Shown: positions 10,591-23,100 of the stretch, one piece after another
Layout of the letters: every line of letters starts with the position of its first letter
Position numbering within the stretch: the first letter of the stretch is position 1
Assembly (NCBI GenBank): GCA_013420905.1
Contig: JAAXNY010000001.1
Coordinates: forward strand, 5,022,001 to 5,086,000
Reading direction: 5' to 3'
Length of the DNA stretch: 64,000 bases
Source: Collybia mongolica
Lineage: Eukaryota > Basidiomycota > Agaricomycetes > Agaricales > Clitocybaceae
Position numbers and translations under genes: made by a program
The notes under the pieces: model-generated
What the model was told of the DNA's origin: nothing
Databases searched by the model: none
The model's input: the letters and a program-made list of their open reading frames with translations, nothing else

Positions 10591-11790
10591 GAATTGGCTG
10601 CATATTGATTTCGGATCTTCGGTAGCACGTATACAATGGGAAAATGCTCACCTTTCAAAACTCTCCGCGCTTTGGGGGCGTTAAATCGGATGGTATATCG
10701 AGAAGGTTAGGTATTTTGGGAGGTAAATTTGTAAGTCGATCCGTTGAACGACCTTGTACCGGCGTAACTTAACCAATGGCCCACCTGTCACCAATGAGTC
10801 TATACTTGGTTTATTGAGGTTAATCACCATCCATGAGCCGAACTAACATAGATGACATGCAATTAATGATATTCCATGTTTCGCGATGGTCCTTTTGCTC
10901 CGGTCACTGATGCCAATAAGCGCTGGGTATTCGAACTCACCCTCGAATTGATCCTCCTCAATATGCCTCCTAGAACCGCCGCAACTATCCCATTACTACT
11001 GCTGGTGCTTGGCACACTCCAAAATATAGCCCTTACAGTTGGGCGGGCGAACTTAACAAAAGGCTTAATGTCTACGCCAGTGGGAAAAGGGGTGTGAGAA
11101 CAAATATTTGTAGATCTCTCCATTTGAAGCCCCTCGCATGATCATCGTTTCAGTTGCGTTCGTAGGTGAATTTAGTTGGATATGTAGCGGAGCGCGCATT
11201 TTGCGGGCCGCCGTACACCCTGTAGTCTTTCTTCCACCAAACGTGTGTGAAACAAACATACCTGCTACTGCACATTCCAACCTATCGTCCCGAGCCGATC
11301 TGATAGATGCAGGTGTAAGGTAGGGTTCATGCATCCTCTAGGAACCAAAGTGGTGTCGGCTCTGATAGACTGGAGGTTTGAAGTGTTATGTGGTACAAGA
11401 GAGCGGGCGGTTTGCTGGTTAGGCGCCATGACCGTAACCGTTGTTAAAATTTGGTAAATGATCCATGACGGGGAACGATTCCGCCGTTGGGAAGTTGTTA
11501 TTGAGTTATCGCTGGTTGTAATGTGCGGCTCCGTCATCGTTGGCTTGTAGGGGAGGAATTTTATAACTTACCTGGCTGCCTTCCGCTTATGTTTCCTAAC
11601 CTCATCCTGTCATTCAATAAATCGGGCCAAAATGTTTGGTGCCGCACATTGTCTGGGCTAAGGATAGGTAGTGAGTGACGTAGCAAGAAATTACGTTCTC
11701 TAAAACAAATTGATATGCGGGATTTTACGCAGTATCAGCTTTTTGACCCTTGCTTTTAGAGTATTACGGGCTCAGTGATGGTGGTCACTT

Positions 11791-12764
11791 GATGATGAAG
11801 TAGACACTGGAAAACATGCAGCGGAACAAGGAATACTCGCGAGGTCACTGATGCCAGATTCACGCCGCCAACAAAAATATTAGATTTATTCGACTCCTAT
11901 GTGGCTCGCCCTTGAGGTCGAGGACGGAAAGTTATTCAATGTCTGCGTAATTTCAACGACACCATGTTCCTTGTCCCTCACTCCCCGGAATTAGTTGCTG
12001 AAGATGAGAGATTGGGCGAACTAGATCAGATAACAATAGAACGGTGGAAGAAGATGAGGAGAAAATGGGTGTCAGAAGTGTAGATTTCACAAAGACTCAC
12101 AATTTTGATGATTTTAGTTTACAACAGTGAACGAGAGGTGTGAAAAGTGGAAGAATAGACATTGAAAGGGTATCGTTATAGGCCTTGGGCTTTCAGACTG
12201 GTTTCGTGAAGGCGGAATGCCCTGCTACCGAGTGTGGGACTTGTGCGAAGGAGTTACTGAAAATGGTAATATTCGCTGTTATTTGCGAGTCGTAAGCCAG
12301 AGACGACTTTGACAAACAAGGTAATCCCTGCCCACGAAGGTGCCTCCGAGGCTTGCAAAGCCAAATGCTCGCACACTGCAACCACATGGTATCCCTGTTT
12401 TTCATTGGAAGTTTCGGAGTCGCTTCTGAAAAGGAGAAACGGTGGCGGTGTCCAGGGTCAACAGTTTCCAACCACGTCCGAATCAGGATTGCACGATTTC
12501 AAGCTGGCAATATTTCTCCGGAGACTTCATACCTGAACTATAGTATTGTTTTTGGCCTCTTCTATGAGGCTTTTGGTCCCCCATTTAGGTAAGATCCTTT
12601 GACTCTTCGCGTTTATCACTGAGCGAAACCCCTCCAAGTCTTATCAGATTACATCTCCAAATTCTCACGTCAAACTGTCGGATGGTGCGCCGACTGTGGG
12701 CACTAATCTTAAAAACCCACACAGTACCGGAGCAAGTGACAATATTCTCCTTTGCTTCTTTGGC
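11791..12764. other. Intergenic region upstream of P450 A; no gene seen
   Basis: Short overlapping ORFs on both strands (12193-12592) have no recognisable domain and no splice-linked extension. The last part is presumably the promoter and 5' leader of the P450. No TATA box could be assigned. Confidence 0.5.
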
Positions 12765-14978
12765 ATGGTGAACCGGGACCTTTTCGCAAGTGCTGCCTCT
12801 TTCTCGATCCTCCTCTATCTATATGTCAAATCGAGGAGACGAGCGAAGCTACACCTACCGCTGCCTCCTGGGCCAAAAAAGCTCCCTTTGATTGGTAATC
12901 TTCTCGACATGCCAACTAACCTCGAATGGGAAACATATCACAAGTGGTGTAAAGAGTATAGTATGTGTTTTGCTGGCCTTTTTATCATTAAGTGAACATG
13001 TCCTCTCTTCCAGATTCCGACATCATACACCTTGATGCTGCAGGAACTTCCATGATCGTTCTCGACACTTCTGAGGCCGCCACTGAACTTTTGGAGAGGA
13101 GATCTTCGCTTTATTCTGGAAGGTACACTGAACTGCCTACGTACCGCCTCGTAAAAGCTTAACTTGTGCTGCTGTGTAGGGCCAGACAGCCAATGATTAA
13201 CGAGTTAATGGGGTGGGATTTCGACATTGGATTTATGCCATATGGTGATTGCATGTCTCGCATCTTACGGGTATGATTTTTTAATTGTTTCATGCAGGCG
13301 ATCATTGGTAGGTAACACCGCTGTTACCATCTTGTGCCGCTATCAGCAACCTGAATCTCGCAGGCGCCGCCACCGTCGATTAATGCACCAGAATTTTCAT
13401 CCCAGCGCTGCTACACGTTTCCGTCCACATGAACTCAAAGCTACCCATACTCTGCTTCGACGACTTCTTGATGACCCAGGCGTTGACGGTCTCATGGGAC
13501 ATCTCAGACAGTACGGATTTGAGTTTTCCTCCTCATATGTATGCTCATGTTCAGCAGTATGGCAGGTGGTATCATCGTCTCAATTACATACGGCATTGAG
13601 GTCCTTCCGGAGCATGATCCTTACGTCGAGTGTGCAGAACGCGCAATCAAGCCCCTCGACGTTGCAGGTGTCCCAGGCACTTTCCTTGTTGATATGTTTC
13701 CATCTCTCAAGTACGTGCCTGACTGGATGCCATTCGCCGGGTTCAAGCGCAAGGCCAAGGAATGGCGGAAATTATCACAAGCAATGGTGGATGTTCCCTT
13801 CAAAGCTGCGAAACAGAAAATCGTATGCATTCTTCTGCTGTCCTGCCTCCCCTTTGCTCTCGCTCTCGACTAACAGGCTGGCCTTCCTAGGTGGATGGAG
13901 ATGCAATACCATCATTCACGTCATACTCCTTGGAGAAGATGGACGATAATGGTGATTTGGCATACCAAGATTCAGTCATCCGATCTACTGCTGGAACAAT
14001 GTACACAGGTTTGTTTGGTCCTTCACAGACTGCACATAGAAACTTTCTAATTCACCGTACTAGCCGCTTCCGATACTGTATGTCGTTATTAAGATTTTCG
14101 TGGCAAAGTCTGACAGAAAAACAGACTGTATCGGCAATCGCATCATGCGTTCTCGGGTTGATGACGCACCCCCACGTTCTGAAAAAGGCCCAACATGAAA
14201 TCGACAAAGTCGTCGGCTATGGTCAACTACCCGACTTCCAAGACGAGCACTCATTACCTTACATCACTGCAATCGTGAAAGAAGCTTTAAGGTGGAGAGA
14301 TGTCGTTCCTATCGGTAAGGTCCGGACATTCCTCAAGATTTTGTGGGCTCTGATATCCATTTACCAGCTATTCCACATCTCGCTAGTGTTGAGGACGAAT
14401 ATAAGGGTTACCGCATCCCTGCGGGCTCTATCGTGATTCCCAATGCATGGTACATGGATTTTTGCTTTCTGTCCACGCGATGGCTATCTACATATACTAC
14501 TTCTCGTCAGGGCTATGCTCCACAATGAATCTGTCTACCCAGATCCGTTCACTTTCAACCCTGACAGGTTCATGAAAGACGGGAAGCTTGACCCCGCGGT
14601 CAGAGATCCAGATCATGCTGCGTTTGGATTTGGGCGGCGGTCAGTATCTTTTTTACGGTCCGAATGTCCACGCTCAACGAATTTTCTCTTCCTCAGGGCA
14701 TGTCCTGGCCGTTATATGGCCCTTTCGGCCATCTGGATAACAGTCGCTTCTATAATCGCGGCTTTCGATATCACAAAGCCTATTGATGAGAATGGCCAAG
14801 TCATTGAGCCCTCGCATGAATATATTTCCGAACTCGTTTGGTATGTCGAGTTCTCAGCAATGTCTGATAGCAGGTCGTTAATATGTTGTTTTCAAGCATG
14901 CCGCTACCATTTAAGTGCTCTCTTAAACCCAGATCGAAAGAGGTGGAAAAGGCTATTCGAGCAACGTCTGTACACTGA
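12765..14978 (+). CDS. Cytochrome P450 monooxygenase (copy A)
   Basis: This is a 516-residue microsomal-type P450 in 13 exons: 12765-12960, 13014-13122, 13180-13244, 13298-13307, 13364-13510, 13558-13822, 13891-14008, 14064-14077, 14125-14314, 14368-14449, 14511-14639, 14697-14840 and 14897-14978. An N-terminal anchor precedes the hinge PPGPKKLPLIGNLL. The C-helix WRRHRRL is joined through a 10-nt exon. The I-helix AASDTT crosses a 14-nt exon. KEALRW provides ExxR, NPDRF is present, and the haem loop FGFGRRACPGR holds the cysteine ligand, so the enzyme looks intact. Such enzymes use O2 and electrons from a P450 reductase at the endoplasmic reticulum. The substrate cannot be told. The close paralog is at 39184-41386. 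The start was chosen by alignment with the paralog. Confidence 0.93.
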
Positions 14979-15170
14979 TGTCTAAAACACGTTTTCATGA
15001 TATTTGAGTGGGTGCTCAAAGCCCCCTTTGTGAACATCAAACGCCAAACATGTACCATTTTTTTGTTGTAGTGAATTCTTTATGAAATTCCAGTCCACCA
15101 CCGGGGTTTTATCAGAGAAAAGCGAGAACACATAGATAATGAAGAGAATCAGGTTGTACATTACGGGTAC

Positions 15171-17031
15171 CTACTTTGATCGGCTCAAAATATGGCTCAA
15201 TTCAGACGCCATGGATTCTGTTTCGAAAATCAAGTTTTCTAACTGGGATGCGTCGAGTATGTCAGAGCACCCATTGACAGAACTGTGGAAACGTGCGCGA
15301 GAACTGGTCAGTGTTTCAAATTCCACAGGCATGTCATCCCGAACCAGATGCTGGTCTAGTTGACAAATGACTTCATCCACCTTTGGTCGAAGAGATGGAT
15401 CGTTGCTCCAACAAGTTTCCATTAGCGACCAAATGGCATTTGTGAGGCCCCAAACGCTCCGAGAAATATCTGAATCGGGCGGCTGGGATGGGTAAACACC
15501 GGATTGAATTTTCAAGATGACGGTTGCATCGCGAGCATGTTCGACGAAAGGGATACTACCAGTGAACAGCTAACAAATCGTTAACATATTGTTCCCTTGA
15601 AAATGAGAAGAATTGGGCGCACCTCGTAGAATACACACGACATAGCGTAAACATCACTTGCTTTGCTGTTGTGAATTAAGCTGTCCTCGTGGAAATCGAA
15701 CAACTCGGGCGCTTGCCACCTAACAGATCCGCCTTTTGAACCGACAGATGACTGAGAAGTCCAGTTAACGATCTGTGCGTCCGTCACAGACGAAAGCCCA
15801 AAATCAGCAAGGCATGCCCTCCCGGAATCAGTAACTAAAATATTGGCCTGTCAACGAGTGAGATATTGTGTAGAAAAAAGGTCCAATATGATACATACGC
15901 CCTTGAGGTCCCCGTGGATAATATCATTTGCGTGGAGGTAAGAAACGCCAGTAGCTACATCCCTGGCCTGGAGTAGCATGATTAACTGGATTCATGGATA
16001 CGCCGACGAATTGTGCTAGCATACCAAGAGAACACGATTTTCATTCGGATGGCTTTCCAAATAACTGGTGATATCACCATTCTCCATCCAAGGTGCAACT
16101 AGGCAAAGTCGGGAGCGGAAATGGTAAACCCCGTAGAATGGGAGTAGGTTTCGATGAGATAGCTGTCCCCATAAAATCGCCTCACGAAATAACCTCTGAG
16201 GTTGGGTGGTTAGAGGAGATGCAAATACAGAAGATGAGTGAGTCACCTTTTTCAAATAATCAACCCGTGAGGCTTGATAGATTCGAATGACCTTAAGGCA
16301 TACACACTCGTTCTGGAAGGTCCCCTTGAAGATATCCCCGAAACTTCCTGCTGCCACGGGAAATTCGCTGATGAGTTGAATATTGTCAAGGCTAAAACAC
16401 GTTGGATAGAGGCCCGAGCTCTGAGAAAGCCTCTGTACGGCGACAACGAGATGGCGCTTAAACGTAGCTTCCAGTTGAGGCATATCAAGAAGCTAAAACC
16501 GAAATTTGTCAATAAGCAATAAGACATCAGATTAACCATGTGTACCGTTTGGAGTAAATCGAGGAGTCTCTGCGCGGTCAGATCTCGACACTCCAATAAA
16601 CGTCTGTACTCTCTGAAGTTTTCGAATAAAGTTGACAGCCTTGCAATTATCCCGAGAAGATCTTGGTCCGAACGCCCCGAAGATGCCGACTCTGGACTCC
16701 ACAAATTTTTTGGTTGGTGTCGCTCTTTTCTTGGTGGGAATGATAGATCATTTGTATTTTCATCGCCCACGCGAGTAGGTCGTCGTTCCATATCGATAAG
16801 GTTACCCGCAGCACGCAGTTGAGGATGCATAAACTCGGTTTCCCATGTCAGGACCCCGTTCCGGAAATAAGGTGGGGGAGATAACCTCGTGAAGGGATCA
16901 CTTTTTGGAAGTGGCACAGCAGCCGAGCTATCGTTTAGAAACTTTCTCCTTTTCAGGCGCGGCTCATGTCTTGATCCAAAAAGAAGTTCGGTATGGCTCA
17001 GTGTTTTATCTAGAATCGAATTTTCAGCCAT
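15171..17031 (-). CDS. TKL-like protein kinase (kinase A)
   Basis: A unique N-terminal region of about 165 residues (exon 1, 16547-17031) is followed from 16492 by a kinase domain spread over several exons. Visible motifs are the glycine loop AAGSFGDIFKG, the VAIK-type lysine in VCLKVIRIY, the catalytic loop HGDLKGANILV, ADFGLSS, the activation-segment end RWQAPELF and the helix-F aspartate in SDVYAMSC. The HRD arginine is glycine, so this is a non-RD kinase, a form common among agaricomycete TKL-like kinases. It faces the APH gene at 18336 head to head, with about 1.3 kb between. The truncated paralog is at 32358-33524. The substrate is unknown. A membrane anchor was not seen. Confidence 0.88.
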
Positions 17032-18335
17032 GTAAATGAATGATAGCGAAGGACAAATTTACCCCTACCTTTGCTGTTTACGGCCACAGTGCGGTTTCCT
17101 GAGCTAGGGCGAATCTTTTTGCACTGTTTCTGTGGGCAAACATCCGGGATCAAGAGTCAAGGACGACCATCAAGGCTGAAAAAAGTGAAATAATACCTGT
17201 TTTGGTTTTGATGCCGGATAATCCCCCTCCCAATAGGGACCGCCGTCTGACTGGGCCAAAAATGACATCGCGATCCTGTTAATGTATTGCAAATCCATAA
17301 CCCTCGCAGACCGTTGAACAGCTCGTCTTGCTTGCCACTGTATGTCTTCCACCACATATCAGTCACTGACTCCTAAAGTTGATGCAGATAGCTCACCTTG
17401 CCTCCTTAGAACTTAGGTGTGTTCCTGAGTCTACCGGTGGTGTTTGCTATTGGGTTACTACCGAGGGTTGTGAGTTAGAGCGGCAGGCGTTCGCTGGTCG
17501 TTGTCGTTGAGAGAGTGGGGATTGAAGTTTCAGGAAGATGTCAATGTACGTGGTGCTCAGGTATTATGAAGAATACCGCTGGTTTCCTGACAGGGAATTC
17601 CGCTGCCAATTTATTTTTGACGTTACCTTCTTACTATAGAAACAAACAACGAAAACTATTGTAGGTATAAACAAAAGGTTGAGTTCAGTGTCCACTGAGC
17701 AAGAAACTGTTACAACTCAACCAGTTCGGGTCATGTATCTACAAGTGAGTTATGCCTACAGGCTACGGGAAATCGACATGAACTTTCATGGTCCTTGGGA
17801 TCGGGCATGAGATTCCTACCTTCCCATGGAAGGAAAATGGGGATATTAGAGAGTATCATGTATCAAGCAAAGTTAGCAGACAGCAGCAGCTTTCACGGCA
17901 GTGACAATCAATGGCCTCAAGTCAAATATTTTTTTAGATTTTGAAACCTCGGCATTCGGCATTTGCCGGCTCCGTTTGGCACTTGTGCATTTTCAAGTTC
18001 TCGTCGCCGCCCTCATGATCACGCACTGGCCCGACAGCGGAAGGTCGCGTCCCAGATGTATCCTAGTGTCATCTCATGCTCTCGCCGCCTGGTACATGTG
18101 GTAAGATATGCGCGATGCTGCAGAATGTGATCACAGGCACTTGCCGTCCAGAATTTTGGCCAAGTCGATCTGCCAGGTCCGAGTCCATGCCCGTGGCTAA
18201 GCCCAATAAGCAATCGGAGTCTGAACGAGGTGTACAAATCACCAACCACTCATGTACTTGTACCTCATTGCAAGCTATAAGTGACCTGGACCTTGAACTA
18301 TCTCTCTGAATACGCCATTCGACGCTTAATTTACA
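17032..18335. other. Intergenic region between divergent kinase A and APH A
   Basis: No supported gene. The last about 200 bases (AATCGGAGTCTGAACGA..., CTCATGTACTTGTACC...) resemble the DNA just upstream of APH B (about 29650-29740), so the promoter was duplicated together with the APH gene. Confidence 0.6.
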
Positions 18336-19919
18336 ATGGCTCACCCACTGACAATGGAAGTACCATCTCTGGAATTCCTTACCCAAGCACACGCGCAGTA
18401 CATGTTGCGACTTGCAGAGTCGGAAAGGAAACTCTGTGAGGATGTGGTAAACCATCTGAATATGAATGAACTTTTCGCCATTGCTGGGCAGGCCCTGGGG
18501 AGCGAATGCTATAGGGCTGATAAAATATATCAAGGTACACATTTAGCTAATTCTCTTCAGCCATGCCCTTTGAACGCTCTTTCAAACCAGGGGGGTTTAA
18601 CCAAGTGTGTGTCTCCTTTCCCCCTCTATTATATATTAAATGCTACTTTAGATTTTTAACCTAACGTTTCACGACAATAAAATATCTGCAATCGCACGTA
18701 TCAATATGCCTCACGGAGGAGGTGCGGTCGCTCCTGAGCAGGAACGCTATGACCGTGTTGCATCCGAAGCAAGTACACCAAACCTCCCAACCCTACGGAT
18801 ACTTTACGGGCCTGTTTATAGGTCGCGACCCTCAAGTGGCTCAAAAGAAATACCCAAATTCCCGTCCCAGACGTATATGCCTATAACATAAATCCCAGTA
18901 ACGCCATTGGAGCCGCTTTCATCATACAAGAGAGGGCATGTGTTTATTACTCGCTCCAAACAAGGCTTTAATTGACCTTATTCTAGATGCTAGGACGTCC
19001 GTTGTCCGATATATGGCGAGATTTGGGAGTGAAAGATCGAACAACCATTATACAGCAATTGGCTCAATACCAACGCGAGCTCTACAGCACTTCTTTTAGT
19101 CAGATAGGAAGTCTCTATGAAGACAAGAATGGTTCTGGTTTTCACATAGGCCGGTGGGCTCCGCCTGTCAGACTGGAGCGCGCCCTCACAAATCGAGGTC
19201 CTTGGTCAACATCTCGAGAACAACTCGAGTCTTTCATGGCTGAGCAAATTATGGAAATCGATACTGACGCAGAAAAGCTTCTTGACAAGCGCAAGGAAGA
19301 CTCCGAGGCAGACAACTCCAATTTTAACATTGACGAATTCAGGGCACTCTACGACGCGATACTTCATGTGGTGAATCATGTTGAAATTTGGGACCGCTGG
19401 CCTCCCTCTTTCTCTTTATCTCATCCTGATTATTCATTGCACAATATTCTAGTAGGGTATCACGACCCTACCCATGTTGTGGGAATGATTGATTGGGAAG
19501 GGGCGAGAATCCAACCATGGGTCAGTCCTTTACACTCTTCAAACACGGTAGCCTCATCCCCTGTATAATTTGCGCGGCAGTGGGCAACGGTTGTTATGCC
19601 CGATTTTATGTGGGACGAAATGGATGTCAGCACGTTACCTGCGGAAGACACCGATACTGGGGCTACGTGGGACGATGTGATTAAGGCATGGAACAAGGTC
19701 CTATTGGATAACACACCGCCCGACTTCAACTCCACTGAAGGCCGCTTTCTAAGTAAACTATCGCAATTAGTCGACGGTAACTGGGTCATTTGGGCAACAG
19801 TGGAGTCCGTCGTGGATGACATTATGGAATGGAGGTTGGAGTGGCCACAGGTGAACGACCCAGCATTCTCAAAACTGGACGAGATAATCCGGAGATATAG
19901 ACCAGAAAGCAATTTTTGA
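18336..19919 (+). CDS. APH-fold phosphotransferase family protein (copy A)
   Basis: The 438-residue protein is encoded by six exons: 18336-18534, 18591-18604, 18652-18768, 18822-18935, 18987-19520 and 19581-19919. It has a small-molecule-kinase fold: GGFNQ gives the nucleotide loop region, AIARINMP the lysine-strand region (the usual lysine position is Arg), SHPDYSLHNIL the Brenner catalytic motif (HxDxxxxN) and GMIDWEG the metal-binding aspartate. The family phosphorylates small molecules or proteins; fungal members are mostly uncharacterised and should not be read as antibiotic-resistance genes. The intron at 18769-18821 starts with GC (GCAAGT), conserved in copy B. The intron at 18936-18986 also starts GC here but GT in copy B. 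Exon 2 is only 14 nt. The gene converges on DUF6535-HEAT gene B. Confidence 0.88.
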
Positions 19920-20108
19920 GAACTTCTACGATAGATTTTTTGTATGACGGGGATGTATGGTTTCTCAGTCTTGATCTATTGCGTAGTAAGCATGTTCGAG
20001 GCAATGGTGGCCTTCCGCCACGATCCGGGTTACGATGTATATGATACATGAGGACGACAATTGATTACATAAAATAGCATAATTTTGTAGGAGTTGGTCA
20101 ATCAAACT

Positions 20109-23100
20109 TCAAACAGCTGCCACTCCTAAGCTTGAATCTGCGATGGATGACAAGTGAGAGCTCATTGAATGCCATTTGTTCACCTCGTCCAGTGAAACAT
20201 GACGTCCGAATACGGTGAAAAGGAACAGTTCAACAAGACGCTCTGGAAGATCGGAAGGTTGAGGCCTGGCGTACGTTTTTCCATAATGGCACCATAGAGA
20301 CACTGCAGCGCGGAATCGAGACCTGGCTGCATGAGGCTGCATCAAGACTACTGATGCTACAAAAAGTACCACATGATCCGAAGTCCGTTGACAATCAAAT
20401 CTATCTAAGGAATATGAGTGAGCGCGGCTGAAAAGGTAACAGCATTCCCGCGTACTATCCATAATAAGCCTAGTGAGAAGGTCCAACAAGCCATCAGGAT
20501 ATGTTTCCATCTTTGGTTTGATGAGAGGATTGATAATCCGGGATATCACATCCCCCCGAACTGTGGAAACGGATGTACGATAAAAAAAGAGTGTTCGTAA
20601 ACTGGGTAAGTAACAAACCAATATCGTCGACGGCAAGTAAAGATATTAACTCGGTCACAGGGCCTCTGAGGTGGCGCACATCGAGAAGCGGCATGAGTTG
20701 GGGCAAAACCGGTTTGATCTTATCTCGGAAAGTATCTGAAAGCAATACGTATGCGATTCATAAGATAAGCGATGACAGAAAATACCTTCTTCAGCCAGGT
20801 TCGCAAGTGAGCGAATTCCTGCCGCACGGACGCCATCTTCTTTGTCTTCAATTGCCAATGCGATGATTTCAGGAACTGTGGACTCGATGAATTGCCGGAA
20901 GTTCGCTGTGAAGAGGATTTAGTCGCCCAGTGAAATAGAACCTTTCATTTATAATGGAACATACTATATTTGTTCAGCACCGCAAGGAACTCAACGGTCG
21001 TAGCTCGTGTAAGCCACAGACTTCCCTTCAGCATAGGCGTAAGGAGGCGTGCCATCAACTCTGGTGTATGCTCCTGATCTGTAGCTAGTAAACGGGATCA
21101 GGATGTATTTGAAGAAAGGTATATGTGGCGAGATAACGTACGTGGTCCAGCGAAGCACAATAATGAAATAATTGTTCGTCGAATGGCATATCCTTCTGGG
21201 CCGATCAATACAACGGCTGAAGGCACAGCTAAGGGGATGGCGTCTCCAATACTCGGTCTATTCTCTTCGCTCGCCCCAGGACCTGAAGAAGGCGAAACAT
21301 TGTACATCAAGCAGATACATGATTGAATTAGACATACTGGAGTTTGTTCGAAGGGTACTTAATAGTTCCCCCGCAGCTCTACGGACATCCTCATCCTCGT
21401 CATTCACAGCCAATTTGAGAAGCTGTGATAACACAGGCTTTACCGCACCTTGTAAATTAGCTGGAAGAAAGCGAAAGATGTCATTATACAGCTGATATGC
21501 AATGTATTGCACAAACAGTCTGGAGCAAGCCCGCTTAGCGCTTCAATTGCATGGGCCCGAATTTCCCAGTCAGGCCTTGTCAAGGCTGAACCAAGACTCT
21601 TAGACAGAGTTGACCTAGTGATGTCTCGCAGTTTGGCTGAGAAGGATTATTGGAAGGTATATAAACAACAGGGTCAAATTAACACACCTTCAACATTTGC
21701 GAATAGAACGAGCAGATTGATCATGGCAACACGCGTATTCTTATCATTGTTCTGCATGGCAATTTCTGCAATTCTAGGTATTACTAACTCAGCGGCCCCT
21801 CCAAGCTGTGCATCGCCTGTTACGACTTTAAATGCATGAAAATATAGAAAGCGTTGTGGTGACACACGGCGAATAAGTGTATCCAGTATCTGACTCCAGT
21901 CAGTATGCAAAGAAGTATCAGCGAATGCTGAATCGAGGCTCTTTGGCAGTGCGGATATTATCATATCTTGAAGCTTCTCTGGATTAAGGGTCAAATAGTA
22001 GATTAGGGTTATTGATAATTTCAACTTACTGTCTTTTGCTAGAGCGGTCAGCGCCTCCACCGCAGCCTTACGAACGTCGCTGTCATTATCGCTCCCAGTC
22101 ATTTTGACGAGTTTCGGTATTGCTAACTGAACGTTATCTCGGAATTCAGCTGGAGGCCAAAATCAGCATCAGTAGGTCAAAGGCGATGTTGCCAAAACGC
22201 ACGCCTTTGACCGAGTGCAACCAGGGTCTTAATCCAGGCAAGGCGGACCCGCCAATGAGGGTCCTTGAATGCCGAATTTAGGCCCTTGGGCAGCCCTGAC
22301 TTAATGGTGCCCCGAACTGTTGGACTGCTCGCTCGAAGCTTCTCTGAAAAGCAGGTCAAAGAACTAACCGAGTCAGACTTGGGTACAACCCACCGTCCTG
22401 TGCTAAATCAACTAGCGAATTTATTCCAGCAATGCGCACATCTTCATCACCATCTCTAATAACCATTTCGACAAGTTCAGGGATTTTTGACTCAGCAGAA
22501 GCTTGGAAATCAGCTGACAAAAGAAACTTGAGTAGTGATTCATAGTCTAGAAAGATTGCAGATACACACGAATTTGAGCAAGCATAACTTGTGTCTTGGC
22601 CCAGGCAACCCGAACTGGCCAGTTTGGATCTTTCGCGGTTGAATTGATTATTGCTGTCAAGTCTGGCTTGATGATGTCGTAAAAATGGTCTGGGATGATT
22701 GGATGAGTAACAGTGAGGCTTAATCTTGTTTGATAAAACTTACCAATTTTGGCTATAGAGACCAAAGAAGTCATCCCGGCGGCACGGACGTCCTCATCTC
22801 CATCTTTGATTGTAAGGTCAACAAATTTGGGCAGGTACTTCTTGACGGAAGACTGGAAAACAGCTAGAACGGGGGATATGAGGTCAAAAAGCCGAAGGAT
22901 TCTTTGCAGAGACATACGGGTTTTGGCCAGGATCACAAGCATCTCAAACCAAGCAACACGAACTCGCCAATGGAAATCCTTCGACGTTGAATCAAGAATA
23001 TTCGATACCACTGGCCCGACGACATCTTGGAACTTGCCTGGGAAAGTAAAATGTCAGGTCCAAAAAATACAACCCATACACACACACCATCCTGCACTAG

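Larger units (their letters stand above)
1253..11790. repeat. Duplicated block P1 (upstream region of DUF6535 copy A), host to three transposons
   Basis: Outside its three insertions this block aligns by eye with P2 (26989-29530) and, inverted, with P3 (about 45590-47686). Shared landmarks are the GAGATCCCTG site, a stretch at 6290-6440 matching 27907-28031, a DUF6535-like coding scrap near 10477-10590, and a stretch at 10860-11760 matching 28690-29520. Apart from transposons and scraps I see no gene. Short ORFs at 10103-11537 do not recur as proteins in P2 or P3. The right limit is approximate. Confidence 0.75.

Noticed and set aside
18336..19919. Antibiotic-resistance aminoglycoside phosphotransferase
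   Set aside because: The fold and Brenner motif fit, but fungal APH-fold families are large and mostly of unknown substrate; a resistance role is not supported.
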